DNA of 8,644 nucleotides from Candidatus Curtissbacteria bacterium RIFCSPLOWO2_01_FULL_37_9 (lineage in GTDB: Bacteria > Patescibacteriota > Microgenomatia > Curtissbacterales > GWA2-41-24), in NCBI GenBank assembly GCA_001776425.1, contig MFBN01000010.1:1887-10530 (forward strand), given 5' to 3'. The position numbers were made by a program, and so were the translations under genes. Shown here piece by piece: positions 1 to 7,321 of the stretch. The notes below the pieces were generated by a model. It ran no database searches. It saw only the letters and a list, made by a program, of their open reading frames with translations, and had not been told where the DNA came from. The stretch's first letter is position 1, and every line of letters starts with the position of its first letter.

Positions 1-1
1 A

Positions 2-2614
2 AGATCTACTGTGGGTACGGTTACGGATATTTATGATTATCTCCGATTGCTGTTTGCCAGAATTGGTCATCCACATTGCCCGAAATGTAAAAGAGAGATC
101 AGTCACATGTCACCTCAGCAGATTTGTCAGGAGATACAAAAGCTTGCAGTTTCAAATAAAATTCCAGCAAGAATACTTCTTCTTTCACCTGTTGTCAAAG
201 ACAGAAAAGGCGAGTTTAGTCAATTGTTCAAAGATATATTAAAAAAAGGTTATCGCCAAGTCAGGGTTGATAGCCAAATTAAATCTATAGAAGATGATTT
301 TGTGCTAATTAAAACAAATAAACATTCAATTGACGTTGTTGTGGACAGACTCATATTGCCTGCTGATAATCAAAGATTAATACAATCAGTTGAGCAGGCA
401 TTGAAGCTTTCGGATGGGACAGTAATAGCATCGGTTATTAATGATAAAAGTTATGATATTCCCCTTTATCCGAAATTACTAAATGATCATCTATTTAGCG
501 AAAAATTCGCTTGTCCTGTCGATAATATATCATTGCCGGAAATAGAGCCGAGAACATTTTCCTTTAATTCACCGCATGGGGCGTGTGTTAAATGTAACGG
601 ATTAGGCACACTGCGTAAAATAGATTCCGAACTGGTAGTTAATGATAAGTTGTCAATTGCACAAGGTGCTATTTTACCCTGGGCTAGAATCATAGACACG
701 CAAACGTGGGCATGGAAAGTCTTAGAAGAGGTTACATTGAAAAATAATATACGCCTGGATATTCCATTCTCTAAATTATTAGATCAATCAAAAAAAATAA
801 TCTTATTAGGTGATGGAAATAATATTTATCAAGTTAAAGGTTCTAACCGTTTTGGGAAAATTGTTACCTGGAAAACAACTTTTGAGGGAGTGATTGCAAA
901 CTTAGAGCGTAAATATCATGACACAGAATCCGATTATGTACGCATGGAAATAGAAAAATTTATGAGAATTGATATATGCGATCAATGTAATGGAACAAAA
1001 CTTAAGCCGGTAGCACTTTCTATCACGATAGACAAAAAATCAATTTCCCAGATATCAAAATTTTCAATCGCGCAATTTAGCAAATGGTTACAAGATTTTT
1101 CTAAAAATAAAATACTAAACGCGAAAGAAGAATTAATTGCAAAACCTATTCTTAAAGAATTAATAACCAGGGTTCAATTCTTATTAGATGTAGGGTTGGA
1201 TTATTTGACAATAGAAAGAAACGCTTCAACTTTGGCTGGTGGAGAAGCACAAAGAATAAGACTAGCTTCACAAATTGGATCGGGACTTTCCGGAGTTTTG
1301 TATGTTCTGGATGAGCCAACAATCGGTCTTCATCAAAGAGATAATAACCGTTTAATTAAAACATTAAAAAAGTTAAGGGATTTGGATAATACGGTAATTG
1401 TTGTTGAACATGATCGTGACATGATGTTAAATGCCGATAAAATTTTTGATTTTGGTCCAGGGGCGGGTCAACATGGAGGAAAAATTATGTTTATTGGGTC
1501 TCCAGCTAAAATTATGAAAAGTCAGACGCTAACCGGCAAATATCTTTCCGGACGCAAGAAAATAGTTGCTCATGATAAATCAAAGGAATATGGTTCAGAT
1601 ATTCTTTTGGACAATAATAATATTTTAACAATTCATGGTGCTTCGGAACATAATTTAAAAAATATTAATGTTAATATTCCCTTGGGTAAATTCATCTGCA
1701 TTACCGGAGTTTCAGGATCCGGAAAATCTACTCTTGTCCATGATATTTTGTATAAAGCTCTAGCCCGTAGGTTATACCGATCAAAGGAAAAACCGGGTAA
1801 ATTTGATTATTTAACGGGAGAAGAAAATTTAGATAAAGTTATTTTGATAGATCAATCACCTATTGGTAGAACACCGCGTTCCAATCCGGCAACATATACA
1901 GGCCTTTTTACATATGTTCGTGAGCTTTTTTCCAAAACAACCGAAGCGCGTATCAGAGGCTATAAAGCCGGACGATTTTCTTTCAATGTCAAAGGAGGTC
2001 GTTGTGAAGCCTGTGAAGGAGACGGCCAAATAAAAATCGAGATGCAATTTTTACCTAATGTTTATATAGAGTGTGAAGCATGTTTGGGAAAACGTTATAA
2101 CGAAGAAGCCCTGGAAATTCACTATAAAGAAAAAAATATTGCAGAAGTTTTAGATATGACTGTTGAGGAAGCTTTAAGTTTTTTTGAAAATATTCCGCAA
2201 ATTAAAAATAAGCTTGAAACAGTCTATGATGTGGGTTTAGGCTATATAAAACTTGGCCAACCAGCTCCTACGCTTTCCGGGGGTGAAGCCCAGAGAGTTA
2301 AATTAGCAACAGAGCTTTCTAAAAAACAAACAGGCAGGACTTTATATATACTCGATGAGCCAACAACCGGTCTTCACTTTGCGGATATCGAAAAACTGTT
2401 ATTTATATTGAGAAGATTGGTTAATACCGGAAATACTGTTGTAATTATTGAGCATAATATGGATGTTATTAAAAATACTGACTGGATTATTGATTTAGGT
2501 CCAGAAGGTGGCGATCTTGGAGGTTTTGTGGTAACCAGTGGTACTCCGTATCAAGTTTCTCAAATGCCTAAATCATATACAGGCATTTTTCTAAAACAGA
2601 ACATTAATCACTAA
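2..2614 (+). CDS. uvrA: Excinuclease ABC subunit A (UvrA), 5'-partial
   Basis: UvrA is the dimeric ATPase that recognises bulky DNA lesions and loads UvrB in nucleotide excision repair. The reading frame is open to the left edge, and its first codons read RSTVGT, an internal UvrA motif. The GTG at 11 is therefore not the start, and roughly 100 N-terminal residues, including the first Walker A, lie outside. Numbering from codon 11, I see: zinc-module cysteines at 168, 192 and 195; a CxxC at 323/326; the first ABC signature LAGGE (408-412) and Walker B DEP (434); the second Walker A GVSGSGKST (566-574); an intact four-cysteine zinc finger (665/668/688/691); the second signature LSGGE (755-759); and Walker B DEPTTGLH (782). 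The end matches the family's usual C-terminus. One oddity is that the first zinc module reads CPVD where CPxC is usual. The gene is followed 21 bases later by the transglutaminase-like gene and then uvrC. Confidence 0.97.
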   Translation, partial: RSTVGTVTDIYDYLRLLFARIGHPHCPKCKREISHMSPQQICQEIQKLAVSNKIPARILLLSPVVKDRKGEFSQLFKDILKKGYRQVRVDSQIKSIEDDFVLIKTNKHSIDVVVDRLILPADNQRLIQSVEQALKLSDGTVIASVINDKSYDIPLYPKLLNDHLFSEKFACPVDNISLPEIEPRTFSFNSPHGACVKCNGLGTLRKIDSELVVNDKLSIAQGAILPWARIIDTQTWAWKVLEEVTLKNNIRLDIPFSKLLDQSKKIILLGDGNNIYQVKGSNRFGKIVTWKTTFEGVIANLERKYHDTESDYVRMEIEKFMRIDICDQCNGTKLKPVALSITIDKKSISQISKFSIAQFSKWLQDFSKNKILNAKEELIAKPILKELITRVQFLLDVGLDYLTIERNASTLAGGEAQRIRLASQIGSGLSGVLYVLDEPTIGLHQRDNNRLIKTLKKLRDLDNTVIVVEHDRDMMLNADKIFDFGPGAGQHGGKIMFIGSPAKIMKSQTLTGKYLSGRKKIVAHDKSKEYGSDILLDNNNILTIHGASEHNLKNINVNIPLGKFICITGVSGSGKSTLVHDILYKALARRLYRSKEKPGKFDYLTGEENLDKVILIDQSPIGRTPRSNPATYTGLFTYVRELFSKTTEARIRGYKAGRFSFNVKGGRCEACEGDGQIKIEMQFLPNVYIECEACLGKRYNEEALEIHYKEKNIAEVLDMTVEEALSFFENIPQIKNKLETVYDVGLGYIKLGQPAPTLSGGEAQRVKLATELSKKQTGRTLYILDEPTTGLHFADIEKLLFILRRLVNTGNTVVIIEHNMDVIKNTDWIIDLGPEGGDLGGFVVTSGTPYQVSQMPKSYTGIFLKQNINH

Positions 2615-2635
2615 TTTTACTTGTTATATATTTCT

Positions 2636-4546
2636 ATGAATGTGATACTAAATTTAATGTTTTATAGAATATTGCTGCGTATATTTGTTCTTTTTTCTAT
2701 TATTTTTGTTTTTCTATGTTTTGTAAAATTAAGTTTTGCAGATGGAGAATTTAAAACTAAATATAAAGTAGATTATCAAATAGATCAATCAGGCACCGCA
2801 AAAGTAGCCCAGCAGATAATGCTTAAAAATAATACTCCTAATTATTATGCCGATAAATTCGAGCTCAAAATAGGTTCTGTAAAAATTACCAATATTAAAG
2901 CATTCGATGAGCTTGGACCATTGGAAACTGAAGTTAAATCAGAAAATAATGTTACAACAATCTCGGTTAATTTTAATCAGAGAGTTATAGGACAGGGAAA
3001 AATCCTCAATTGGACGCTAACCTATGAATCTGTTGATTTAGCCGTAAAATCAGGCCAGATATGGGAAATTACTATACCAAAGGTGGCTAATAATTCGGAT
3101 ATAGAAGATTATCAGGTTAAAATCGCTACACCGGTTTCTTTTGGAAAGATCTCATTTAGCGTACCGGAGCCGATTTCATCTATGCGAGAAGGTTTAAATA
3201 ATGTGTTTATTTTTGAAAAAGAACAACTATTCCAGTCAGGTATATCAATGTCATTTGGAGAAAAACAGGTATTTCAATTTACTCTGAATTACTATCTGGA
3301 AAATAATAATTTGACATCGCGAAAAGCCCAAATAACTCTACCGCCGGATAATAATTATCAAAAAATTGTTATAGAAAAAATCGAGCCTAAACCGTTTGAC
3401 ATAAGTTCCGACTATGACGGAAATTTTATCGGTTATTATAAACTTGCCCCAAAACAGCAAATTAATATTATTGCAAGTGGATTTGTAGAGGTATTTAGTA
3501 AGCCTTTCAGGAATATCGATAATAACTTCTCAGAAGAAGACAAGAAAAGGTACATTCAGCCGCAGAAATATTGGGAAACCGATTCAGCAGTTATTAAGGA
3601 TAAGGCGAGTCAATTAAATTCGCCAAAAAAAATATATGATTTTGTAGTCAATTATTTATCGTACAACGAAGATAAACTAGAAAAAGAACAAATACCAAGA
3701 CTCGGTGCTCTTTCGGTATTCAATACACCAAAAGATGCTGTTTGTATGGAATTTACTGATTTGTTTATTGCACTATCCAGAGCTGCGGGTATACCTGCCA
3801 GGGAAGTAATAGGTTATGCATATAGCCAGAATAGCAGATTACGGCCTCTTTCATTATCAGCACAAGGGGATTTATTGCATTCTTGGCCTCAATACTGGGA
3901 TGACAAATTAGGCTGGGTACAAATAGATCCTACTTGGGCTTCTACTTCCGGTGGACTGGATTATTTTAATAAACTGGATTTTAACCATGTTACGTTAGCC
4001 CAAAGAGGTCAGTCTTCTACTTTTCCATTACCCGCAGGTTCATTTAAAAAAGTAGCAGAATCTAATAAAAAAGATGTTTTGATATCTTTTGCAGAGAATT
4101 TACCCCAAGCAACATTTATTCCGGAATTGGCACTTGAGATACCCGATAAAATTTATGCGGGTATTCCAATGACTGTTAACGTAAAACTAAACAATACTGG
4201 CACAACTTCGATTATTGGTGCAGAAGTTAATCTTGAAAGTCAAAACTTAAATTTTCAGAGCTTAGACAATACTAACATAGCGATTCTACCTCCCCTTGCT
4301 CAAAGAAAATTTAGATTTAAGGCTCAAAGCAAAAATTTTCTGAATGTAGCAAAAGATACAGTAATTTTATCTTTTGCTGATACCCAAGTTTCCAAACCTG
4401 TAGTTATTGTTCCTTTTTACTTTATTTTATTTTCAGTCAATTTTCTGATCAGCTTGGCAATTACTGCCGTAATTATAATTTTGGGCTTGATAATTTTCTA
4501 CAAAATGCGTAATAAAAAGAACACTTTTTTAAAATCTGAGCGATAA
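2636..4546 (+). CDS. Secreted membrane-anchored transglutaminase-like domain protein
   Basis: This is an extracytoplasmic protein with a transglutaminase/cysteine-protease core; its substrate is unknown. Counting from the ATG at 2636, residues 1-35 form a signal peptide with arginines at 11 and 15, a long hydrophobic core and a likely cut after SFA (35/36). A beta-rich region of about 300 residues follows. The transglutaminase core has the expected triad: Cys370 (in DAVCMEF), His415 (in LLHSWPQ) and Asp431 (in QIDPTW). A second beta-rich, CARDB-like stretch (about 495-590) leads to a C-terminal membrane helix (about 594-622) and a basic tail. The bulk is thus predicted outside the membrane. 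The start is uncertain: TTG 2621, ATG 2636 and ATG 2657 are in frame, none has a ribosome binding site, and 2657 would give the most compact signal peptide. It lies 8 bases before uvrC. Such proteins may act in envelope or peptide cross-linking or cleavage, but the sequence does not say which. Confidence 0.88.
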   Translation: MNVILNLMFYRILLRIFVLFSIIFVFLCFVKLSFADGEFKTKYKVDYQIDQSGTAKVAQQIMLKNNTPNYYADKFELKIGSVKITNIKAFDELGPLETEVKSENNVTTISVNFNQRVIGQGKILNWTLTYESVDLAVKSGQIWEITIPKVANNSDIEDYQVKIATPVSFGKISFSVPEPISSMREGLNNVFIFEKEQLFQSGISMSFGEKQVFQFTLNYYLENNNLTSRKAQITLPPDNNYQKIVIEKIEPKPFDISSDYDGNFIGYYKLAPKQQINIIASGFVEVFSKPFRNIDNNFSEEDKKRYIQPQKYWETDSAVIKDKASQLNSPKKIYDFVVNYLSYNEDKLEKEQIPRLGALSVFNTPKDAVCMEFTDLFIALSRAAGIPAREVIGYAYSQNSRLRPLSLSAQGDLLHSWPQYWDDKLGWVQIDPTWASTSGGLDYFNKLDFNHVTLAQRGQSSTFPLPAGSFKKVAESNKKDVLISFAENLPQATFIPELALEIPDKIYAGIPMTVNVKLNNTGTTSIIGAEVNLESQNLNFQSLDNTNIAILPPLAQRKFRFKAQSKNFLNVAKDTVILSFADTQVSKPVVIVPFYFILFSVNFLISLAITAVIIILGLIIFYKMRNKKNTFLKSER

Positions 4547-4553
4547 TACCCCA

Positions 4554-5831
4554 GTGGCTGGTAAGACTTTAAAATCCAAACTATCAAATTTACCAAATTC
4601 TGCTGGTATTTATTTATTCTATGGTAAAAACAAACGTCTTCTGTATGTAGGAAAATCTATTGCAATTAGAAAAAGAGTTATGTCTTATTTTTCATTTAAA
4701 AATTCAGGCCCAAAAACCAAAATGTTAGTTAACAACATTTTGGATATTAAATTCATTAAAGTTTTCTCAGAATTTGAAGCTGTTTTACTTGAAGCAGAAT
4801 TAATTAAAAAACATCAGCCATTTTACAATATACAAGCAAAAGACGATAAAACACCCTTGTATATAAAAATTTCCAATGAAACGATTCCCTTAATTACTTT
4901 ATCCAGAAAAATAAAGAAGCAAAATAAAGTTTTTTTAGTCGGACCGTTTGCTTCTACAAAAACTACCAAAGAAATTTTAAGAATAATTCGTAAAATATTC
5001 CCTTATTGCCAGCATATGAATCCCAAAAAGCCATGTTTATATGTACATTTAGGGTTATGTCCTTATCCTTATCTATCCGAAGATAATCAAAAAATATATA
5101 AAGATAATATTAAAAATATTAAAAAATTATTAAACGGAAAAATATCCACACTTCGTCAGCATTTAACCGTTAAAATGAAAAGTTACTCAAATATGCATAA
5201 ATATGAAAAAGCTAATGAAATAAAATCTCAAATTAACAAAATCGAATTATTATTAAATGAATATCATATTCCTAATGATTTTCTTGATCAGCCTACATTG
5301 GTCGATGATTTAACCTATTTTAGACTGAAGGATTTAAAAAAAGTTTGTGGTTTAAAAAATATACCAAAGCGAATGGAGTGTTATGATATTTCAAATATCT
5401 TGGGCAAAGATGCTGCAGGATCAATGGTAGTTTTTGAAAATGGCACACCGGCTAAGCATTTATATCGCAAATTTAAAATAAAATTTAATTCTCAAGACGA
5501 TTATCAAATGATCAAAGAAGTAATTTCAAGAAGAATAAAAAATAAATGGCCTTTGGCTGATTTAATAATAATAGACGGTGGGAGAGGCCAGTTAAATAGT
5601 GCTATTTCTGCCCTTGATAAAAGCAGTCTTAGCATTCCTGTCATTTCTCTGGCTAAAAAATATGAAGAAATTTACGTGCCTAATAGAATTTCGCCTATCT
5701 TGTTACCGCAAGATAGGCCTGCAAGACAGATTTTGGAATCAATTAGAAACGAAGCTCACCGTTTTGCTCTTTCTTACCATCGGCTTTTAAGATCAAAAAT
5801 CTTATTAGAATCCGTATCAAATATAAGGTGA
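4554..5831 (+). CDS. uvrC: Excinuclease ABC subunit C (UvrC), short form lacking the HhH domain
   Basis: UvrC makes the 3' and 5' incisions around a lesion held by UvrB. Residues 15-92 form the GIY-YIG nuclease (Tyr20, Tyr31, Arg39, Glu80, Asn92), responsible for the 3' cut. Residues 152-173 match the iron-sulfur segment, but only three cysteines remain (152, 161, 169), with Tyr173 in the fourth place. A UVR (UvrB-binding) helix pair lies at about 204-235. The RNase H-like endonuclease for the 5' cut has its triad: Asp278 (ECYDIS), Asp341 (IIDGG) and His402 (NEAHRFA). The protein stops at residue 425, just where others continue into the tandem helix-hairpin-helix domain; the family norm is about 600. 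No such domain is visible in any frame downstream, so this is not a simple frameshift. The start is GTG, 8 bases after the previous stop. The first codons (about residues 10-20) align with the usual UvrC N-terminus. Confidence 0.95.
   Translation: MAGKTLKSKLSNLPNSAGIYLFYGKNKRLLYVGKSIAIRKRVMSYFSFKNSGPKTKMLVNNILDIKFIKVFSEFEAVLLEAELIKKHQPFYNIQAKDDKTPLYIKISNETIPLITLSRKIKKQNKVFLVGPFASTKTTKEILRIIRKIFPYCQHMNPKKPCLYVHLGLCPYPYLSEDNQKIYKDNIKNIKKLLNGKISTLRQHLTVKMKSYSNMHKYEKANEIKSQINKIELLLNEYHIPNDFLDQPTLVDDLTYFRLKDLKKVCGLKNIPKRMECYDISNILGKDAAGSMVVFENGTPAKHLYRKFKIKFNSQDDYQMIKEVISRRIKNKWPLADLIIIDGGRGQLNSAISALDKSSLSIPVISLAKKYEEIYVPNRISPILLPQDRPARQILESIRNEAHRFALSYHRLLRSKILLESVSNIR
5693..5718. repeat. Perfect 10-bp inverted repeat inside uvrC
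   Basis: GCCTATCTTG (5693-5702) is followed by the six-base loop TTACCG and the exact reverse complement CAAGATAGGC (5709-5718). The stem has five G-C pairs and would be stable in RNA or single-stranded DNA. It lies wholly within the uvrC coding region, over the conserved ILLPQDRPA codons. No T-run follows, so it is not a standard intrinsic terminator. Confidence 0.85.
5788..5804. repeat. Short 6-bp inverted repeat near the uvrC 3' end
   Basis: TAAGAT (5788-5793), a five-base loop CAAAA, and ATCTTA (5799-5804) form a weak A/T-rich hairpin in the uvrC coding region. Alone it could easily be chance. It is noted because it lies between two longer perfect inverted repeats. Confidence 0.4.
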
Positions 5832-5840
5832 TATTTGATA
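5815..5840. repeat. Perfect 10-bp inverted repeat over the uvrC stop codon
   Basis: TATCAAATAT (5815-5824), loop AAGGTG, and ATATTTGATA (5831-5840) are exact reverse complements. The uvrC TGA stop (5829-5831) falls at the loop/stem boundary. The stem is A/T-rich with only two G-C pairs and is not followed by a clean T-run, so a termination role is doubtful. A role at the mRNA 3' end or as a protein-binding dyad is possible. Confidence 0.6.
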
Positions 5841-5865
5841 AAATTAAAGAATTGTTATAAAAATT
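5837..5865 (+). promoter_or_regulatory. Weak sigma70-like promoter candidate before the holin-like gene
   Basis: In the 41-base gap after uvrC there is TTGATA (near-consensus -35) and, 15 bases on, TATAAA (near-consensus -10), upstream of the ATG at 5873. The spacer is shorter than the preferred 17, and such A/T-rich DNA yields these matches by chance, so this is only a candidate. Confidence 0.2.
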
Positions 5866-5872
5866 AAATTTA

Positions 5873-6274
5873 ATGAGACATTATATAAAAGCATTAATTA
5901 TTACTTTTGTGGCATTATATACAGCTTACCGTCTGGTACCCACGATAAATATAGGCAATGATCCAAAAAATATTTTAATGATAATGGGTGGTATTTTTAT
6001 CATCTCCCAAATTATAAATCCTATCTTTTCTTTAGTTTTATTACCCATAAATCATTTGACATTTGGCTTGGTTATGCTGATTTTAAATATTGCTCTGATA
6101 TTTGCTTTTCTAAATTATTTACCCGGATTTAGTGTATCTGCTTACAATTTTCCCGGAGCAGAAATAGGTGGAATAATTTTACCAGCAATTTATTTTAATA
6201 TTCCATCAGCCATAATTCTTATTGCGACAATTATTACTTTTGTTCAAAAAATCCTTCATATTATTTTTGAATAA
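5873..6274 (+). CDS. Four-helix membrane protein, phage-holin-4/YvlD-like family
   Basis: This is a 133-residue, very hydrophobic protein with four likely membrane helices at about residues 5-22, 33-49, 52-80 and 100-128. The signature is the central NPIFSLVLLPIN (49-60), then LTFGL and a PGF turn (84-86), the pattern of the family named 'phage holin family 4' (PF04020), which includes Bacillus YvlD. Despite the name, members are common chromosomal genes with no proven holin role; their function is poorly known and probably membrane- or envelope-related. There are no phage genes nearby. The ATG at 5873 lies 41 bases after uvrC in an A/T-rich gap with no ribosome binding site. The family assignment is fairly sure; the function is not. 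Confidence 0.82.
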   Translation: MRHYIKALIITFVALYTAYRLVPTINIGNDPKNILMIMGGIFIISQIINPIFSLVLLPINHLTFGLVMLILNIALIFAFLNYLPGFSVSAYNFPGAEIGGIILPAIYFNIPSAIILIATIITFVQKILHIIFE

Positions 6275-6287
6275 TTAATTAGTAGGC

Positions 6288-6316
6288 TTGCTTAGATTAA
6301 GCTTAAACGCTAAGAT
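6288..6316 (+). promoter_or_regulatory. Candidate promoter and small dyad in the gap before yvcK
   Basis: The gap 6275-6324 is the largest in the window. It holds TTGCTT (6288-6293), a 17-base spacer and TAAGAT (6311-6316), a loose sigma70-like pair. A start about seven bases past the -10 would fall almost on the ATG at 6325 and give a leaderless yvcK transcript. The spacer contains the stem GCTTA-GAT-TAAGC (6290-6302) and the overlapping palindrome TTAAGCTTAA (6297-6306), which could bind a regulator. Matches to consensus are modest. Confidence 0.25.
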
Positions 6317-6324
6317 ATTCGACA

Positions 6325-7320
6325 ATGCTTAAAACTTTCATAAAACATTATCTTGAGCTCCCTTCAACAAAAAAGAGGATTGTTTGCTTGGGAGGCGGAG
6401 TAGGTACTGCACAGATTCTTAAGGGATTACGGAAGTATGATCTTGATTTAACAGCTGTCGTATCTATGGCAGATGATGGCGGATCTGCTGGTAGATTAAG
6501 AAGAGCTTTTTCCGTGCTTCCTTCTGGTGATATTGTAAATTGTCTGGCAGCTCTTTCTGATGAAGAGTCAATTCTTAATAAGTTATTTTTATATAGATTT
6601 GGCGGTAAACGTTATGGAAAGGATACAGATTTGGGCGGTCAAAAACTTGGTAATCTGATTTTTGTGGCTTTAGCTGATATTTATCAGGGAAATATGAGTC
6701 AGGCATTAGAACATTTTTCACGGTTGATATCGTCAAGAGGTAAGGTTTTACCGGCGACTTTGGGTGATGTTAATATTTGGGTTAAGACGAAAAAAGGAAT
6801 AGAAGTATACGGTGAAGAAAAAATAGACACCGGAAAATATAAAGGTCAGCGGGCCCTTGAGCATGTTTACCTTGACCCTCCTGATATAGAAGCTTATAAA
6901 CCGACATTGGAAGCAATAAAAGAAGCAGATAAAATAATTGTGGGACCCGGAGATTTATTTACAACTGTATTGCCGGTTTTAATGGTTCCTAAAATACTAA
7001 AACTACTTAAAAAAATAAAATGTAAAAAAAATTTTATTGTCAATATTGCTAATAAACCTTTTGAAACTTCAAATTTCAAAGTTTCGGATTTTCTAAGAGT
7101 ATTAAAAAATCATTTAGGGAAAGATTTATTTGATAGTATAGTTGTAAATATGAACTATAAACCTTCTATTCCTACAAATTTCCATTATCAATACGTTAAA
7201 TACGACAGACAAAATCTGGCGGAATACAAAAATTCAATAATCGAAGGAGATTTTGTAAATGAAGAATTTGCTCTTTATCACGACAGTGATAAAATTGCTC
7301 AACAATTAGTAAAAATTTAA
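6325..7320 (+). CDS. yvcK: YvcK family protein (CofD-like, putative gluconeogenesis/cell-envelope factor)
   Basis: In Firmicutes and actinobacteria YvcK proteins are needed for growth on gluconeogenic carbon sources and for normal cell-wall synthesis, and they bind UDP-sugars. They share the fold of the F420 enzyme CofD but are not thought to be that enzyme. Here residues 23-28 form the glycine-rich loop GGGVGT. They are followed by MADDGGSAGRLRR (48-60), the GDIVN element (68-72), a KLGNLI segment, VLPATLGDV, and VGPGDLFT (206-213) before the C-terminal part. The length of 331 fits the family (about 315-330), with a short N-terminal extension before the first strand. The usual TQPGET motif in the C-terminal half reads NKPFET here. 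The gene sits 1 base ahead of secG. CofD itself is less likely because no F420 genes are seen and the ADDGGS pattern is that of YvcK. Confidence 0.9.
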   Translation: MLKTFIKHYLELPSTKKRIVCLGGGVGTAQILKGLRKYDLDLTAVVSMADDGGSAGRLRRAFSVLPSGDIVNCLAALSDEESILNKLFLYRFGGKRYGKDTDLGGQKLGNLIFVALADIYQGNMSQALEHFSRLISSRGKVLPATLGDVNIWVKTKKGIEVYGEEKIDTGKYKGQRALEHVYLDPPDIEAYKPTLEAIKEADKIIVGPGDLFTTVLPVLMVPKILKLLKKIKCKKNFIVNIANKPFETSNFKVSDFLRVLKNHLGKDLFDSIVVNMNYKPSIPTNFHYQYVKYDRQNLAEYKNSIIEGDFVNEEFALYHDSDKIAQQLVKI

Positions 7321-7321
7321 T

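Noticed and set aside
1661..1678. AATATTAA-TG-TTAATATT dyad in uvrA.
   Set aside because: It is entirely A/T in its arms, has a two-base loop, and is easily expected by chance in this composition.
487..2047. Reverse-strand open frames within uvrA (487-699, 1856-2047).
   Set aside because: They are short, overlap conserved UvrA motifs and encode no recognisable protein; they are shadows of the real gene.
11..2614. GTG at 11 as the start of uvrA.
   Set aside because: The frame is open upstream to the window edge and reads RST before it, continuing the internal UvrA motif RSTVGT; the first nucleotide-binding Walker A must lie further left.
5101..5140. A/T-rich direct repeat (aatattaaaa-type units) in uvrC.
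   Set aside because: It encodes a lysine/isoleucine/asparagine-rich helix leading into the UVR region, so composition explains it.
5693..5840. uvrC hairpins as intrinsic terminators.
   Set aside because: Neither 10-bp stem is followed by a T-run; the first is well inside the coding region and the second is mostly A-T pairs.
5829..5867. TGA at the end of uvrC read as glycine (Gracilibacteria/SR1 code).
   Set aside because: Read-through would add only about a dozen low-complexity residues before TAA and would not restore an HhH domain. No other gene in the window has in-frame TGA.
5873..6274. Holin-like gene as evidence of a prophage.
   Set aside because: The family is widespread in bacterial chromosomes, and no lysin, structural, integrase or attachment sequences are present.
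6325..7320. CofD (2-phospho-L-lactate transferase) of F420 synthesis.
   Set aside because: The motif pattern and the lack of any neighbouring F420 gene favour the YvcK branch.
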